Shown: one piece after another, positions 45,394 to 53,693 of the stretch
Layout: every line of letters starts with the position of its first letter
Numbering within the stretch: the stretch's first letter is position 1
DNA from: Dongia_A sp044226685
GTDB lineage: Bacteria > Pseudomonadota > Alphaproteobacteria > Dongiales > Dongiaceae
Direction of reading: 5' to 3'
Length of the DNA: 64,000 nt
Assembly (NCBI GenBank): GCA_044226685.1
Contig: JBGAGP010000004.1
Location: forward strand, 1 to 64,000
The notes under the pieces: generated by a model
Seen by the model: the letters and a program-made list of their open reading frames with translations, nothing else
What the model was told of the DNA's origin: nothing
The model's database searches: none
Made by a program: the position numbers and the translations under genes

Positions 45394-45973
45394 CCGTTCC
45401 GCGGGCGCGGCGCTTGCGCCCCGTGATCATGGCGAGCACCAGATTTTCCCGGTGTGCCAAGCTTTCTGCAATGGCGGCGAGCACGTGCACCGCCGCCATG
45501 GCGAGAATGAGGTTGGCGGCGATCTCATGGGCTTCCTCCACCCACTCCTTGCCCCAGAAAGCATCGATGGTCTGCATCCAGCCGGTGAGGCAGGTGGCGG
45601 CGAGCAGACCCATGAGGAGGAGCATCATCACCGCCCCGGCGGGATTGTGGCCGACATAGCGTCGGTCACGCCGGTCGAGCACCGCGCGCATATGGTCAGC
45701 GAAGGTCCGCGGGGACGGAACGAAATCGCGGAACCGTGCGTGAACGGTGCCGACGAAGCCCCACACCACGCGAACGGCGAGCAGGGCGGCGACGGTGTAG
45801 CCTACGTAGCGGTGGAGCGCTTTGCCGTCCTCCAGCACGAAGCTGTTGAGCACGACGCCGAGCACCACCGTCCAGTGGAAGATCCGCACCAGCGGATCCC
45901 ACACCGGAACGGTATAGCGGACGTGCGCGGCGGCGCGCGCTGATGCCTCGGATCGAGGGGGCAGCATGGCCAT
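45359..45973 (-). CDS. Cytochrome b561-type membrane protein (module B)
   Basis: A 204-residue four-helix protein of the bacterial di-heme cytochrome b family. Likely heme-ligand histidines are in VRIFHWTVVLG, GKALHRYVGYT, EEAHEIAANLI and AAVHVLAAI. Such proteins shuttle quinol electrons to periplasmic partners. It lies 3 bases after the PepSY gene stop and overlaps the RR gene, so it is part of a PepSY-cytochrome-RR-HK operon. Confidence 0.88.
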   Translation of the reverse strand: MAMLPPRSEASARAAAHVRYTVPVWDPLVRIFHWTVVLGVVLNSFVLEDGKALHRYVGYTVAALLAVRVVWGFVGTVHARFRDFVPSPRTFADHMRAVLDRRDRRYVGHNPAGAVMMLLLMGLLAATCLTGWMQTIDAFWGKEWVEEAHEIAANLILAMAAVHVLAAIAESLAHRENLVLAMITGRKRRARGTDVDHAGSARGG

Positions 45974-45976
45974 GGT

Positions 45977-46252
45977 TCAGTCCACGTTGTTCTCGACGAT
46001 CTCGGCGGTCACAGGATTGAAGTAGACTTCTGCCTTGCGTCCATCGGCATTGTATCCATAGATTTCGTAGCATCCCGAGATGGTCTTCTTGAACACCTTG
46101 ATGTTCTTGAAGCCCATCTGGCCGATCTTCTGCTTCATGACCTCTTCGCTGAGCCACTTTTCCTGCGGCTCCTTGGTGCAGGTCGGGCTGGCAAGAGCCA
46201 TGGAGGAGGCAAGGCTCAGGGCGACGGCAGCGACGAAAAGTCTGCGGATCAT
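45977..46252 (-). CDS. Small periplasmic PepSY-domain protein (module B)
   Basis: A 91-residue exported protein (signal ending MALA, about 22) with PepSY layout CTKEPQEKWLSEEVMKQKIGQMGF, SGCYEIYGYNADGRKAEVYFNP. It matches the module A protein in length, in its two cysteines (after the signal; in GCYEI), and in preceding a redox/TCS operon. ATG 46252 follows GAGGAAAACC. It is the first gene behind operator E, on the minus strand. Confidence 0.83.
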   Translation of the reverse strand: MIRRLFVAAVALSLASSMALASPTCTKEPQEKWLSEEVMKQKIGQMGFKNIKVFKKTISGCYEIYGYNADGRKAEVYFNPVTAEIVENNVD

Positions 46253-46323
46253 CAGGTTTTCCTCATGCTGCGGGAAGCGATGGACCAAGGCCATCCCGCC
46301 GGCACGTCTCTTAACGATCCCGG

Positions 46324-46340
46324 CTGACCAAAGCCTGACG
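46324..46340. promoter_or_regulatory. Direct-repeat operator E: CTGACC-N5-CTGACG
   Basis: CTGACC (46324-46329) and CTGACG (46335-46340) with 11-bp period lie between the divergent PepSY and rubrerythrin genes, so one site could control both sides. Confidence 0.6.
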
Positions 46341-46482
46341 GGCAAAGATGCGCGCGCATGCCGAAAAGGGGGCGCCCCCGATGCGCGCGAAGGATAGACC
46401 ACGTCAGGACGTCGTCAGCCCGTCCGCGTATCGAAGGGCCGTCGCTCCTTAGGGCGACTGCATCCTTTCGAGAGACCGATCC

Positions 46483-46956
46483 ATGATCATCGTTCGCAGC
46501 CTTCTTGTCGCTGGCGTTCTCGCTTGCGCCTCGCTCGCCGCCCCGGGCTTTGCCGCCGACGCCCTCAATCCGCAGACGAAGAAGAACCTGGAAGCGGCCA
46601 TGCACGGCGAAGCCTTCGCCAACCTGAAATATCAGGCCTATGCCGAGCATGCCCGCAAGAGCGGCCACCCCGCGATAGCCAAGCTGTTCGACGAAAACGC
46701 GAATGTCGAGGCCAACGAGCATTTCGCCCGCGAGGCAGACGCTCTTGCCCTCGTGAGCAGCGACGAGGCCAACCTGCTCGACGGCATGGCCGGCGAACAC
46801 TACGAAAACACCAAGATGTACGTCGAGTTCGCCAACCAGGCCGATGCGGTCGGTGACAAGAAGGTGGCTGATCTTTTCCGTCAGATCGCCGCCGATGAAG
46901 GCGATCACTACGCCGCCTACAAGGCGGCCGTTGAGAAGCTGCGCGCCGGAAAATGA
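46483..46956 (+). CDS. Exported rubrerythrin-like diiron protein
   Basis: A 157-residue ferritin-like four-helix protein. A signal peptide ends PGFAAD (about 24). The diiron ligands of rubrerythrin are visible: E in AMHGEAFANLKY, E in EANEHF, E in AGEHYENTKMY and E-x-x-H in DEGDHY. There is no C-terminal rubredoxin domain. Rubrerythrins normally sit in the cytoplasm and reduce peroxide; a periplasmic form is unusual. It is divergent from the PepSY/cytochrome/TCS operon across operator E. Confidence 0.85.
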   Translation: MIIVRSLLVAGVLACASLAAPGFAADALNPQTKKNLEAAMHGEAFANLKYQAYAEHARKSGHPAIAKLFDENANVEANEHFAREADALALVSSDEANLLDGMAGEHYENTKMYVEFANQADAVGDKKVADLFRQIAADEGDHYAAYKAAVEKLRAGK

Positions 46957-47206
46957 GGTTTCTGAGTGGCGCGAAACTCCTTCTTCGCGCCGCTCGTAAC
47001 GCGCTTCGATGTATCAGAATGTGTTGCAGGCAGTTTTATCGAAAATTCAGAGCATGATGAGATAATATTCGATGGTTTAGCTTAGTGATGCCAGGTAAAT
47101 ACTTGCCACGTCTCAGTATTTAAGCTTTCGATTGCTGCGAATACGCCGAACATATATCAGTCCAGAGGGGGCATTCCTAACTCTTTTGATATCAACGGGA
47201 GCGGGA
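46957..47206. other. AT-rich gap at the cargo/conjugation boundary
   Basis: There is no gene between rubrerythrin and the LysR gene. Base composition drops here, which marks the change from GC-rich cargo to the element backbone. The sequence just after the rubrerythrin stop (46972-46995, GCGCGAAAC then GCGCCGC) contains a weak imperfect hairpin that could terminate transcription. Confidence 0.35.
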
Positions 47207-48094
47207 ATGGAGCTTCGTCATCTTCGGCATTTCGTGGCGGTTGCAGAAGAGCTCCATTTTACACGTGGCGCGCAACGCGCCGGCATCGAACAATCGCCAT
47301 TGTCTCGATCGATCAGGACTCTCGAACGGCGCCTTGGCGTAGTATTATTCGAGCGCACACGGCGATCCACGAAGCTAACGCCGGCCGGTGAACGCCTTCT
47401 CGTCCATGCGCGTGCGCTCCTCGCATCCGCCGACGAAGCACGCATAGACGTTCGCACTGCAGCAGCGACAGGAGACACTATCAGCCATTTGCACATCGGC
47501 ATTTGCGACGGCGTACCATTTGCGCGTCTCGCGCGACTGATTTCAGAAGTAAAGCGGGATAGTCCGCAAGTTGTCATTCATGTCCATGAAGCGTCAATGG
47601 CGCAGAACGTAGAGGGCTTGCGAAGCGGCTTTCTTGATGCGGCGCTCACGCCGGAGAGCGGATACGGCAAGGGGATTTTGTCCGAGGCAGTTTGGCGAGA
47701 TCCGCCGATCGCCGTGATGCCGAGTGGTCATCCCCTGGCCGGAAAGAAGCGGATCAAACTATCTGAGATTATTAAAGAGCCTCTCATTCTAAGTCGACCC
47801 GATACGGGTCTTAGCCAGCAATCCCAGATCGAACAGCTTGTTCGAACCGCAAGTTCGACCCCCAATATTGTTAGTCGCACCACGACGCTTCCGGTGTTGG
47901 TTACGCTGGTTCTTGCGGGCTATGGCATCGGAATAGCGACCGCCGCTCAACTCGAGGCGGTCGAGGTGAATGGCATTGCCCTCCGGCCCCTGAGCGATGC
48001 GCCCACTGATCTGAAAACTTGGCTGATGGTGCGTGAGGGGACACTCAGCGAGCCACTATCTCGTTTCGTCGAGCGAGCTCGGACGATTATTTGA
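47207..48094 (+). CDS. LysR-family regulator at the trb end
   Basis: A 295-residue LysR protein. The HTH covers 1-60 (MELRHLRHFVAVAEELHFTRGA, IEQSPLSRSIRTLERRLG). The effector domain (about 90-295) starts HLHIGICDGVPFARL. A LysR gene in this position beyond DUF2274 is a recurring feature of Tn4371-like ICEs. ATG 47207 with GGGAG upstream is preferred over 47132. Its 3' end overlaps the convergent DUF2274 gene by 39 bases. Its role may be in element regulation. Confidence 0.88.
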   Translation: MELRHLRHFVAVAEELHFTRGAQRAGIEQSPLSRSIRTLERRLGVVLFERTRRSTKLTPAGERLLVHARALLASADEARIDVRTAAATGDTISHLHIGICDGVPFARLARLISEVKRDSPQVVIHVHEASMAQNVEGLRSGFLDAALTPESGYGKGILSEAVWRDPPIAVMPSGHPLAGKKRIKLSEIIKEPLILSRPDTGLSQQSQIEQLVRTASSTPNIVSRTTTLPVLVTLVLAGYGIGIATAAQLEAVEVNGIALRPLSDAPTDLKTWLMVREGTLSEPLSRFVERARTII

Positions 48095-48319
48095 AGAGCC
48101 TCTACGGCCAAGCCGCGCGGCACGGAATCCCTTGTCACGAGCAATAAAGGTTTCGAGCATGAGCGGGGCCAACGTCAAAGCATCGACAACCGTGCCATGA
48201 AGCTCGGAATGAAGAGCGGCATATCGATCGAGGTCGGCTCGAAGTTGCACCGATATGGTAATGGTGAGTTTGACGGTTTCGGCCTTTGGCACTGGTCCGA
48301 GGCAAAGTTTTCTGGTCAA
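48056..48319 (-). CDS. DUF2274 protein, end of trb operon
   Basis: An 87-residue protein with VKLTITISVQLRADLDRYAALH and a helical remainder, the DUF2274 family that always follows trbI in these elements. The N-terminal pattern resembles a ribbon-helix-helix DNA-binding fold. Start 48319 overlaps the trbI stop by 4 bases. Confidence 0.82.
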   Translation of the reverse strand: MTRKLCLGPVPKAETVKLTITISVQLRADLDRYAALHSELHGTVVDALTLAPLMLETFIARDKGFRAARLGRRGSSNNRPSSLDETR

Positions 48320-49590
48320 TCATCCCTCCTGATGTCAGCCGTCATCGGTGTGGCGCGATAGGGTCGCAAGACGAGATCCTTATTGACGATGACGCGGACC
48401 GGAAAGCCCGGTCGCACCTTCAAGGTCGGCTGGATATTGAGATTTCGCCGCGTGATTTGCTGGCCGACATCGTTGATGGTGTCCTGGGCGCCGTCGCGCG
48501 TCGCGATGATGATCTGATCGCCGTTCGTCCCCTGATTTTGAGGCGCTGCCAACTCGGCGCCGATGCCGAGCAGCGAGGAGAGGACCGCGCCTCCGATCAG
48601 GCGGAACCAGTGATTGTCCACCTCATCTTCGAGGCCCGAATAGCCGGCGGTATCGACGCCGGAGAGACGATCCAGCACGATGGAGGAGCCGTCCGGCATG
48701 ACAAGGCGATTCCAGACCAGGAGCACACGGCTCTGGCCAAAGGCGACGCCGGAATCGTACTGGCCCATCAGGCGGGTGCCCTGGGGGATAAGGAGATGCC
48801 TACCCGTCGCCGTGTCGTAGACATTCTCGGTGACGGTACCGATGATCTGGCCCGGAAGATCGGAATTGATCCCCGTCACCAAGGCGGCCGGAATGATGGT
48901 GCCGGCCATCACCTGATAGGGCGAGCGCGGCGTCTGGAGAGTTCCAGATCCGTAGATTTTCTGGTCGGTTTCTCGGCTCGCGAACGCCTGCTTGCGGTCC
49001 TGCATGTTTTGCGTGGTCATTTCATCGACAGGCGGAGCAACGGTCGTTTCCGCACCGGTAGCGCGTATGGCGGTAAGATCGAGCCGGTTTGGCTCCGGTG
49101 AGGCGGCCGCGGTTGCCGATACCTCCTGTTTCGGGCGCGTCGTCTGAAAGAACACGGCTGCCTTCGCTGCAGCTTCCGCTTCCTGCTGGGCACGAAGGCG
49201 CGCCGCGCGTTTGGCATCCTCTTCCGGATCGGCTCTGAAACTCGGTCGCTCGGGCATGGGCGGAATGCCCGCCTCCCGTTCGGTGCGCACGACTGGCCCG
49301 CCGAGCTCGCCGGGCAAGGGGGCACCGAGCTTCGGTGGTTGAACCTGCGTATAGTCGCGCGGCAACATTTGCAGCCCCTCCGCCGGGTTGACGCGATCGG
49401 TGTTGTAGAGCTCCTCACCGGTCCGAGCTGATCTGTCCCGGCCTTGCAATGCCCAAATCATCGCGCCGAGCACTGCGGCCGAGACGGCGCCGGCGAGCGC
49501 CATCAAGGTCCAGCGATTGAGACGGGTCACGGGACGCGGCTTGGCGCGAATGGCGAGATCGGGCGGTGGGGATTTGGGTGGCACGGTCAT
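48316..49590 (-). CDS. trbI: Conjugal transfer protein TrbI (VirB10-like)
   Basis: A 424-residue VirB10 homologue. A short cytoplasmic N-terminus precedes one membrane helix (LMALAGAVSAAVLGAMIWAL, about 30-50) and a proline-rich periplasmic linker. The C-terminal TrbI domain (about 215-420) contains SPYQVMAGTIIPAALVTGINSDLPG and PQGTRLMGQYDSGV. It bridges the inner and outer membranes in the type IV secretion channel. Start overlaps the trbG stop (ATGA). Confidence 0.93.
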   Translation of the reverse strand: MTVPPKSPPPDLAIRAKPRPVTRLNRWTLMALAGAVSAAVLGAMIWALQGRDRSARTGEELYNTDRVNPAEGLQMLPRDYTQVQPPKLGAPLPGELGGPVVRTEREAGIPPMPERPSFRADPEEDAKRAARLRAQQEAEAAAKAAVFFQTTRPKQEVSATAAASPEPNRLDLTAIRATGAETTVAPPVDEMTTQNMQDRKQAFASRETDQKIYGSGTLQTPRSPYQVMAGTIIPAALVTGINSDLPGQIIGTVTENVYDTATGRHLLIPQGTRLMGQYDSGVAFGQSRVLLVWNRLVMPDGSSIVLDRLSGVDTAGYSGLEDEVDNHWFRLIGGAVLSSLLGIGAELAAPQNQGTNGDQIIIATRDGAQDTINDVGQQITRRNLNIQPTLKVRPGFPVRVIVNKDLVLRPYRATPMTADIRRDD

Positions 49591-50579
49591 AGCCCGAAAA
49601 TCCCCCGCCGGTTGCCGTCGGTGCGCGAGATACGCACGATCTGCTGCTTCTCGCCTCCGAGACGAAGCTCGGCCGCACCGAACAAGCGATCGACGATGTA
49701 ATAAGGCGGTTTTGCGCGGTAGTTGACGAGCTGGTTCTCCCCGGTGGGGCCGACAACGAACAGCGGCGGCAACTCGCCCTGGGCGATACCAGCGGGAAAC
49801 TGGATATAGACCTTCTCACCGTCGTCGAAGACGCGGGTCGGCCGCCATGATGGATTGTCGCCCGTGATCTCATAGCGGAACTGGACTCGCTCGAGCGCGA
49901 CGGCATTTGCGACCGGCGTGACAGTCCCCGCACGATCGTTCTGACGTTGCAGCGCGAGGAGGCGGTCGTGTGGATAGTCCCAGGAGACCGACGCCATCCA
50001 GGTCTGGGGCGTCGATGTGAGTTCGAGAAGGTAGGTCCGGCGGTTGGTGTTGACCACCAGATTGGTCTTCAGATCCGGCCGCGTCGGTTTCACCAGGATG
50101 TGGGTCTGCTGGCTTCCGCCCCCACCGCTGGTCGTGTCACCGATCACCCATCGCACGGTGTCGCCGGCCGAGACGGAAATCAGCTCTTCGCCGCTCTGCA
50201 GGGCGATGTCCGTTACTTTTTCAGGCGCCGCATAAACCTGATAGAGCGCGCCGGCCATGTAGGGCCAGACCTGCGTGGCGTTGACATAACCGGTGCGGGT
50301 CGGCTGCACGCGGGCGGCATCATTGGCCGTCGTGACGCGCAGCTTCGGATCGGCAGGTTCAACTGTTCCGCCCTTGACCGGCATCGGCTTCAACTGGCCG
50401 GGCAGCGGCAACGGCTTCGGCAGCTCGACTATTTCGACGGGACCAGCCGCTTCGACGATCCGGCTCGCCTCGTAGGGGTCATCCAGGGAGATTTCCGGCG
50501 GCGGTGTTTTCCCGGCGCAACCCGCCAGCAACGTGACGGACGAGAGGAGGAGAATGCGGAATGGCAGCATGCGGGTCAT
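49587..50579 (-). CDS. trbG: Conjugal transfer protein TrbG (VirB9-like)
   Basis: A 330-residue outer-membrane lipoprotein. The lipobox LLAGC is near residue 20, followed by a Pro-rich linker and the VirB9/TrbG beta domain (about 95-320: VWPYMAGALYQVYAAPEKVTDIALQ, TNLVVNTNRRTYLLEL). I choose the ATG at 50579, with AGGAG upstream, over a GTG at 50597 that overlaps the trbF stop. Confidence 0.92.
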   Translation of the reverse strand: MTRMLPFRILLLSSVTLLAGCAGKTPPPEISLDDPYEASRIVEAAGPVEIVELPKPLPLPGQLKPMPVKGGTVEPADPKLRVTTANDAARVQPTRTGYVNATQVWPYMAGALYQVYAAPEKVTDIALQSGEELISVSAGDTVRWVIGDTTSGGGGSQQTHILVKPTRPDLKTNLVVNTNRRTYLLELTSTPQTWMASVSWDYPHDRLLALQRQNDRAGTVTPVANAVALERVQFRYEITGDNPSWRPTRVFDDGEKVYIQFPAGIAQGELPPLFVVGPTGENQLVNYRAKPPYYIVDRLFGAAELRLGGEKQQIVRISRTDGNRRGIFGL

Positions 50580-50593
50580 GATCCTTTTCTCCT

Positions 50594-51289
50594 TCACGAC
50601 CCGCCGGCGCCGAGTTCACGGCTCCAGTTGATGCCGTTGACGAAAATGCCGAGAGGATTCTTACGCAGCCGATCCTCGGTGCGCGGTGGTTGCATGATGA
50701 TGGTGAGGATGCCGGTCCAGCGATCCGTGCCGGCAAGCTGATTGTTCTCATAGCGCCGCTCGATCCAGCGGATCTGGAAGGAACTGTCCGATGCGCGCAC
50801 GACGCTGGTGACCTCGACGGCGACCGACATTTTGCCGACCTTGCCGAACGGATCGTTGGCACGCGCATAGTCATTCAACCCGGCGCTGCCGCGATCGGTG
50901 GTGAAGTCGTAAGCCTCCAGCCAGTTCTGCCGCACCACGATGGGATCGGTGGGCAGTGCGCGCACATTCTGTATGAAGCGCGCGAGCGCGTAGGCAATCT
51001 GGGCGTCGGTCGGCCGATAGGCTTCCACGGCCGGGCCAATGGTCTTGACTTGACCGAGCTGATCGACCTCGACCACATAGGGCGTGACGGCGGAGCGGCC
51101 AGCCTGCCACAACAGACCGCCAGCCATGCCCACGGCAAGTGTCAGGCAGCCGAAGGACATGAGCCGCCAATTGCGTGCTTGAACGCGGGCAGAGCCTAGG
51201 CGTTCATCCCACAACTGGCCGGCGGCCTGATAGGGCGTGGCGGGTTCCGACGTCTGCGAATAGCGCACGCCAGCGCGTTTGAAGCGCAT
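50594..51289 (-). CDS. trbF: Conjugal transfer protein TrbF (VirB8-like)
   Basis: A 231-residue VirB8-type protein with one N-terminal membrane helix (LMSFGCLTLAVGMAGGLLW, about 42-60) and a periplasmic NTF2-like domain (about 75-225: IAYALARFIQNVRALPTDPIVVRQNW and WTGILTIIMQPPRTEDRLRKNPLGIFV). It forms a nucleating part of the transfer channel. It lies 3 bases from the trbL stop. Confidence 0.92.
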   Translation of the reverse strand: MRFKRAGVRYSQTSEPATPYQAAGQLWDERLGSARVQARNWRLMSFGCLTLAVGMAGGLLWQAGRSAVTPYVVEVDQLGQVKTIGPAVEAYRPTDAQIAYALARFIQNVRALPTDPIVVRQNWLEAYDFTTDRGSAGLNDYARANDPFGKVGKMSVAVEVTSVVRASDSSFQIRWIERRYENNQLAGTDRWTGILTIIMQPPRTEDRLRKNPLGIFVNGINWSRELGAGGS

Positions 51290-51292
51290 TGT

Positions 51293-52642
51293 TCAATCCT
51301 CCTGTCGCAGGGATGGGTTGGCTCCCGAGCCGCCATGATCTCCCGAGCGAAGGGCGTGAGCCGCAGTGGTTGCTCCGTGGGAGACGTGCGAGTTGCGCGG
51401 TCCATGTCTCACGCGGCTGGCCCATGCGGGAGCACCGCCGGCACCGGCGAACGACGCATCGTTCCCAGCCTCACCCATCGCCCCCATGGGCTTGCCGCCG
51501 GTAGCCGTCCAGGCGCCACGGGCGCCAGCGGAAGCACGTGAGCCGACCGTGCCCGCGACGCGTGACACGACACTGCGACCCGCCTGCATGACGGCGCCAC
51601 CACCCGCTTGCGCCACGCCAGCAAGACCAGCTCCAACGGCTCCCATGCCCGATGCACCGGACGTCGCTGCACCAAGTTCGAAGGCGGCGCGCGCGCCGCC
51701 CGACATGGTGGATGCCGCCTTGACGCCGGAACCGATAGCGGCCCCACCAAGCCGTGCCGCGCCGATAGCTCCTGCGCCTGCCGCGACCGCCATGCCGCCG
51801 GCGGCGAGCGCGGTGCCGGCGACTGCACCCGCCCCGAGCTGCGGGGCTCCGGAGACGAGCCCCGTCGCGATCGACGGGCCGAAGATGCCCAACCCAAGCA
51901 TGGCGAGCGACGCCAGCATGATCGCCAGCGCATGATCGATGGACGGCTCTGTTCCCGCCGAGGCGCGAAATTCCGCGAAGAGGCCGTTGCCGATGCCAAC
52001 GATAACGGCAAGGACCAGGATCTTGATCCCGGACGACACGACATTGCCGAGCACGCGTTCGGCCAGGAAGGCGGTCTTGTTCCAAAATGCGAAGGGCACC
52101 AGCACGAAGCCGGCCAACGTGGTCAACTTGAACTCCAGCAACGTCACAAAGAGCTGCACCGCGAGCACGAAGAAACTGACGATGACCACGAGCCAGGCGA
52201 GGAACAGGACGGCGATGGTGTCGATGTTGGAGAAGACGGAGGTGAAGCCGGACAAGTCGCCTATCTGCGCGAGGATCGGCCGGCCGGCGTCCATGCCGAC
52301 GGAGGCGAGCTTACCGGGACGCAGGAAATCGTCCTGAGACAGGCCGGAGCCAGAGGCGGTCAGGCCGAGCCCGGCGAAGGATCTGAAGATGATGCCGGCC
52401 AGCGAATTGAAGTTTGTAATGATGTAGGCGAAGGCCCCGACATAGAGGACCTTCTTGATGAGCTTCGCCAGAATCTCATCATTGCCGGCTCCGAAGGCCC
52501 AGAACAGGCCGGCGAGCGTTATATCGATGGCGATGAGCGTCGCCGAAAGGTAAGCGATCTCACCGTGAAGCAGGCCAAACCCGCTGTCGATATATTGCGA
52601 GAAGGTGTCGGTGAAACGGTCGATGACGGAGAGATCGTCCAT
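51293..52642 (-). CDS. trbL: Conjugal transfer protein TrbL (VirB6-like)
   Basis: A 449-residue polytopic protein. Its N-terminal 270 residues hold about six helices (for example EIAYLSATLIAIDITLAGLFWAF and VLFLAWLVVIVSFFVLAVQLFVTLLEF). A Gly/Ala-rich, low-complexity tail of some 180 residues follows, as in other TrbL proteins. ATG 52642 is chosen, with GGAG upstream, over a TTG at 52648. It follows trbK directly. Confidence 0.92.
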   Translation of the reverse strand: MDDLSVIDRFTDTFSQYIDSGFGLLHGEIAYLSATLIAIDITLAGLFWAFGAGNDEILAKLIKKVLYVGAFAYIITNFNSLAGIIFRSFAGLGLTASGSGLSQDDFLRPGKLASVGMDAGRPILAQIGDLSGFTSVFSNIDTIAVLFLAWLVVIVSFFVLAVQLFVTLLEFKLTTLAGFVLVPFAFWNKTAFLAERVLGNVVSSGIKILVLAVIVGIGNGLFAEFRASAGTEPSIDHALAIMLASLAMLGLGIFGPSIATGLVSGAPQLGAGAVAGTALAAGGMAVAAGAGAIGAARLGGAAIGSGVKAASTMSGGARAAFELGAATSGASGMGAVGAGLAGVAQAGGGAVMQAGRSVVSRVAGTVGSRASAGARGAWTATGGKPMGAMGEAGNDASFAGAGGAPAWASRVRHGPRNSHVSHGATTAAHALRSGDHGGSGANPSLRQED

Positions 52643-52648
52643 GGACAA

Positions 52649-52954
52649 TCACTCCGCGTCCGGCGCGATGGGGTCGGTCTTCTTCAGCGACGGGAACAGA
52701 TCGACCGGATGTGGCGTGTACGGTGTTCTGCCTGAACCCATGAAGCGGCGCCGCTGCGCCTTGCTGGCCATGGTGCACAGCTCGTCGCCTGTCCCAACCC
52801 AGTCGTCCTTGCACAGCTTTTGCACCTCACGGAGCCGTTGCGGATCGGCGGCGAGGCTGTCCACCGTGTCGGCCGCCCGCGCGGATTGGGCGAGAAGTCC
52901 GGCGCCGATGGCAATCGCGGCCACGACAGAGAGACGGATAATTTGTCTGAGCAT
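52649..52954 (-). CDS. TrbK-like entry-exclusion protein
   Basis: A 101-residue exported protein (signal ending ARAAD, about 25) with VQKLCKDDWVGTGDELCTMASKAQRRRFMG. This is the alternative TrbK form found between trbJ and trbL in Tn4371-like elements. It has two cysteines but no lipobox. Entry exclusion is inferred from position and family name. The start is set at ATG 52954. It shares its RRRFMG C-terminal motif with TrbJ. Confidence 0.75.
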   Translation of the reverse strand: MLRQIIRLSVVAAIAIGAGLLAQSARAADTVDSLAADPQRLREVQKLCKDDWVGTGDELCTMASKAQRRRFMGSGRTPYTPHPVDLFPSLKKTDPIAPDAE

Positions 52955-52964
52955 GGCGGGCCCC

Positions 52965-53693
52965 TCAATCGCGGAACAACCGGACGGGTGCCGGCGCATA
53001 GCTGTTGCCATCGCCCATGAATCGGCGGCGAACCTCACGCGCCCGCTCTTCCTCAGCGACGGCACGGGCCTGTTCCGCGGCGACGGCGCGGTCCTGAGAG
53101 AGCTTGAGCCGGGACGCATCGATCGCCTGCTTAGCCTGAAGGGCAAGGAGCTGGTTGGTCGCCTGCGTCGCGTCGAGATTCCCCGTTGCTGACTGACTGC
53201 GAGTGACGAGATCGCTGAGAGTAGCCTCATCGGAAGCGAGGTTTTCGGAGACCTGCGCCTGCATCTTCATGGCCGTTTCCAGAGCGGCCCGAGACTGCTC
53301 CCAGCGCTTTCGCACATCGGCGAGGATCTGGTCGCCCGATGCGGATGCCGCGTATTCCTTCGGGTAGAGCTGCTGGAATTGCTGTTCCATCGCCGATATG
53401 TCGAAGCTCAAGCCCTCGGCCTCTTTGATAAGGCGCTCCGTCTTGGCGACGGACTGCTTCATCTCGTTTAGTGCGGAGAAGTCGAGGCTCGTCAGGTTCT
53501 TTGTTTGATTGAGGAGCGACTGAGCTTCGTTTTGCAGGCTCTTGATCTGGTTGTTGACCTGGTCCAAGGCTCGGACCGCCGACAGCACATTCTGGCTGTA
53601 GTTGTTTGGATCGAAGACGATCTGCGCCGCGACCGGCGGCGCGAGAGCGATGCCAAGCGCGCAGGCGCCGGCAAGGCAAAGTCGTGTCCTCAT
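52965..53693 (-). CDS. trbJ: Conjugal transfer protein TrbJ (VirB5-like)
   Basis: A 242-residue exported protein (signal ending PPVAA) with long helices: VLSAVRALDQVNNQIKSLQNEAQSL and NQLLALQAKQAIDASRL, the coiled VirB5/TrbJ layout. It ends RRRFMGDGNSYAPAPVRLFRD. It is a minor pilus component. ATG 53693 with GGAG upstream overlaps the trbE stop by 4 bases; the frame extends upstream but is not used. Confidence 0.9.
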   Translation of the reverse strand: MRTRLCLAGACALGIALAPPVAAQIVFDPNNYSQNVLSAVRALDQVNNQIKSLQNEAQSLLNQTKNLTSLDFSALNEMKQSVAKTERLIKEAEGLSFDISAMEQQFQQLYPKEYAASASGDQILADVRKRWEQSRAALETAMKMQAQVSENLASDEATLSDLVTRSQSATGNLDATQATNQLLALQAKQAIDASRLKLSQDRAVAAEQARAVAEEERAREVRRRFMGDGNSYAPAPVRLFRD

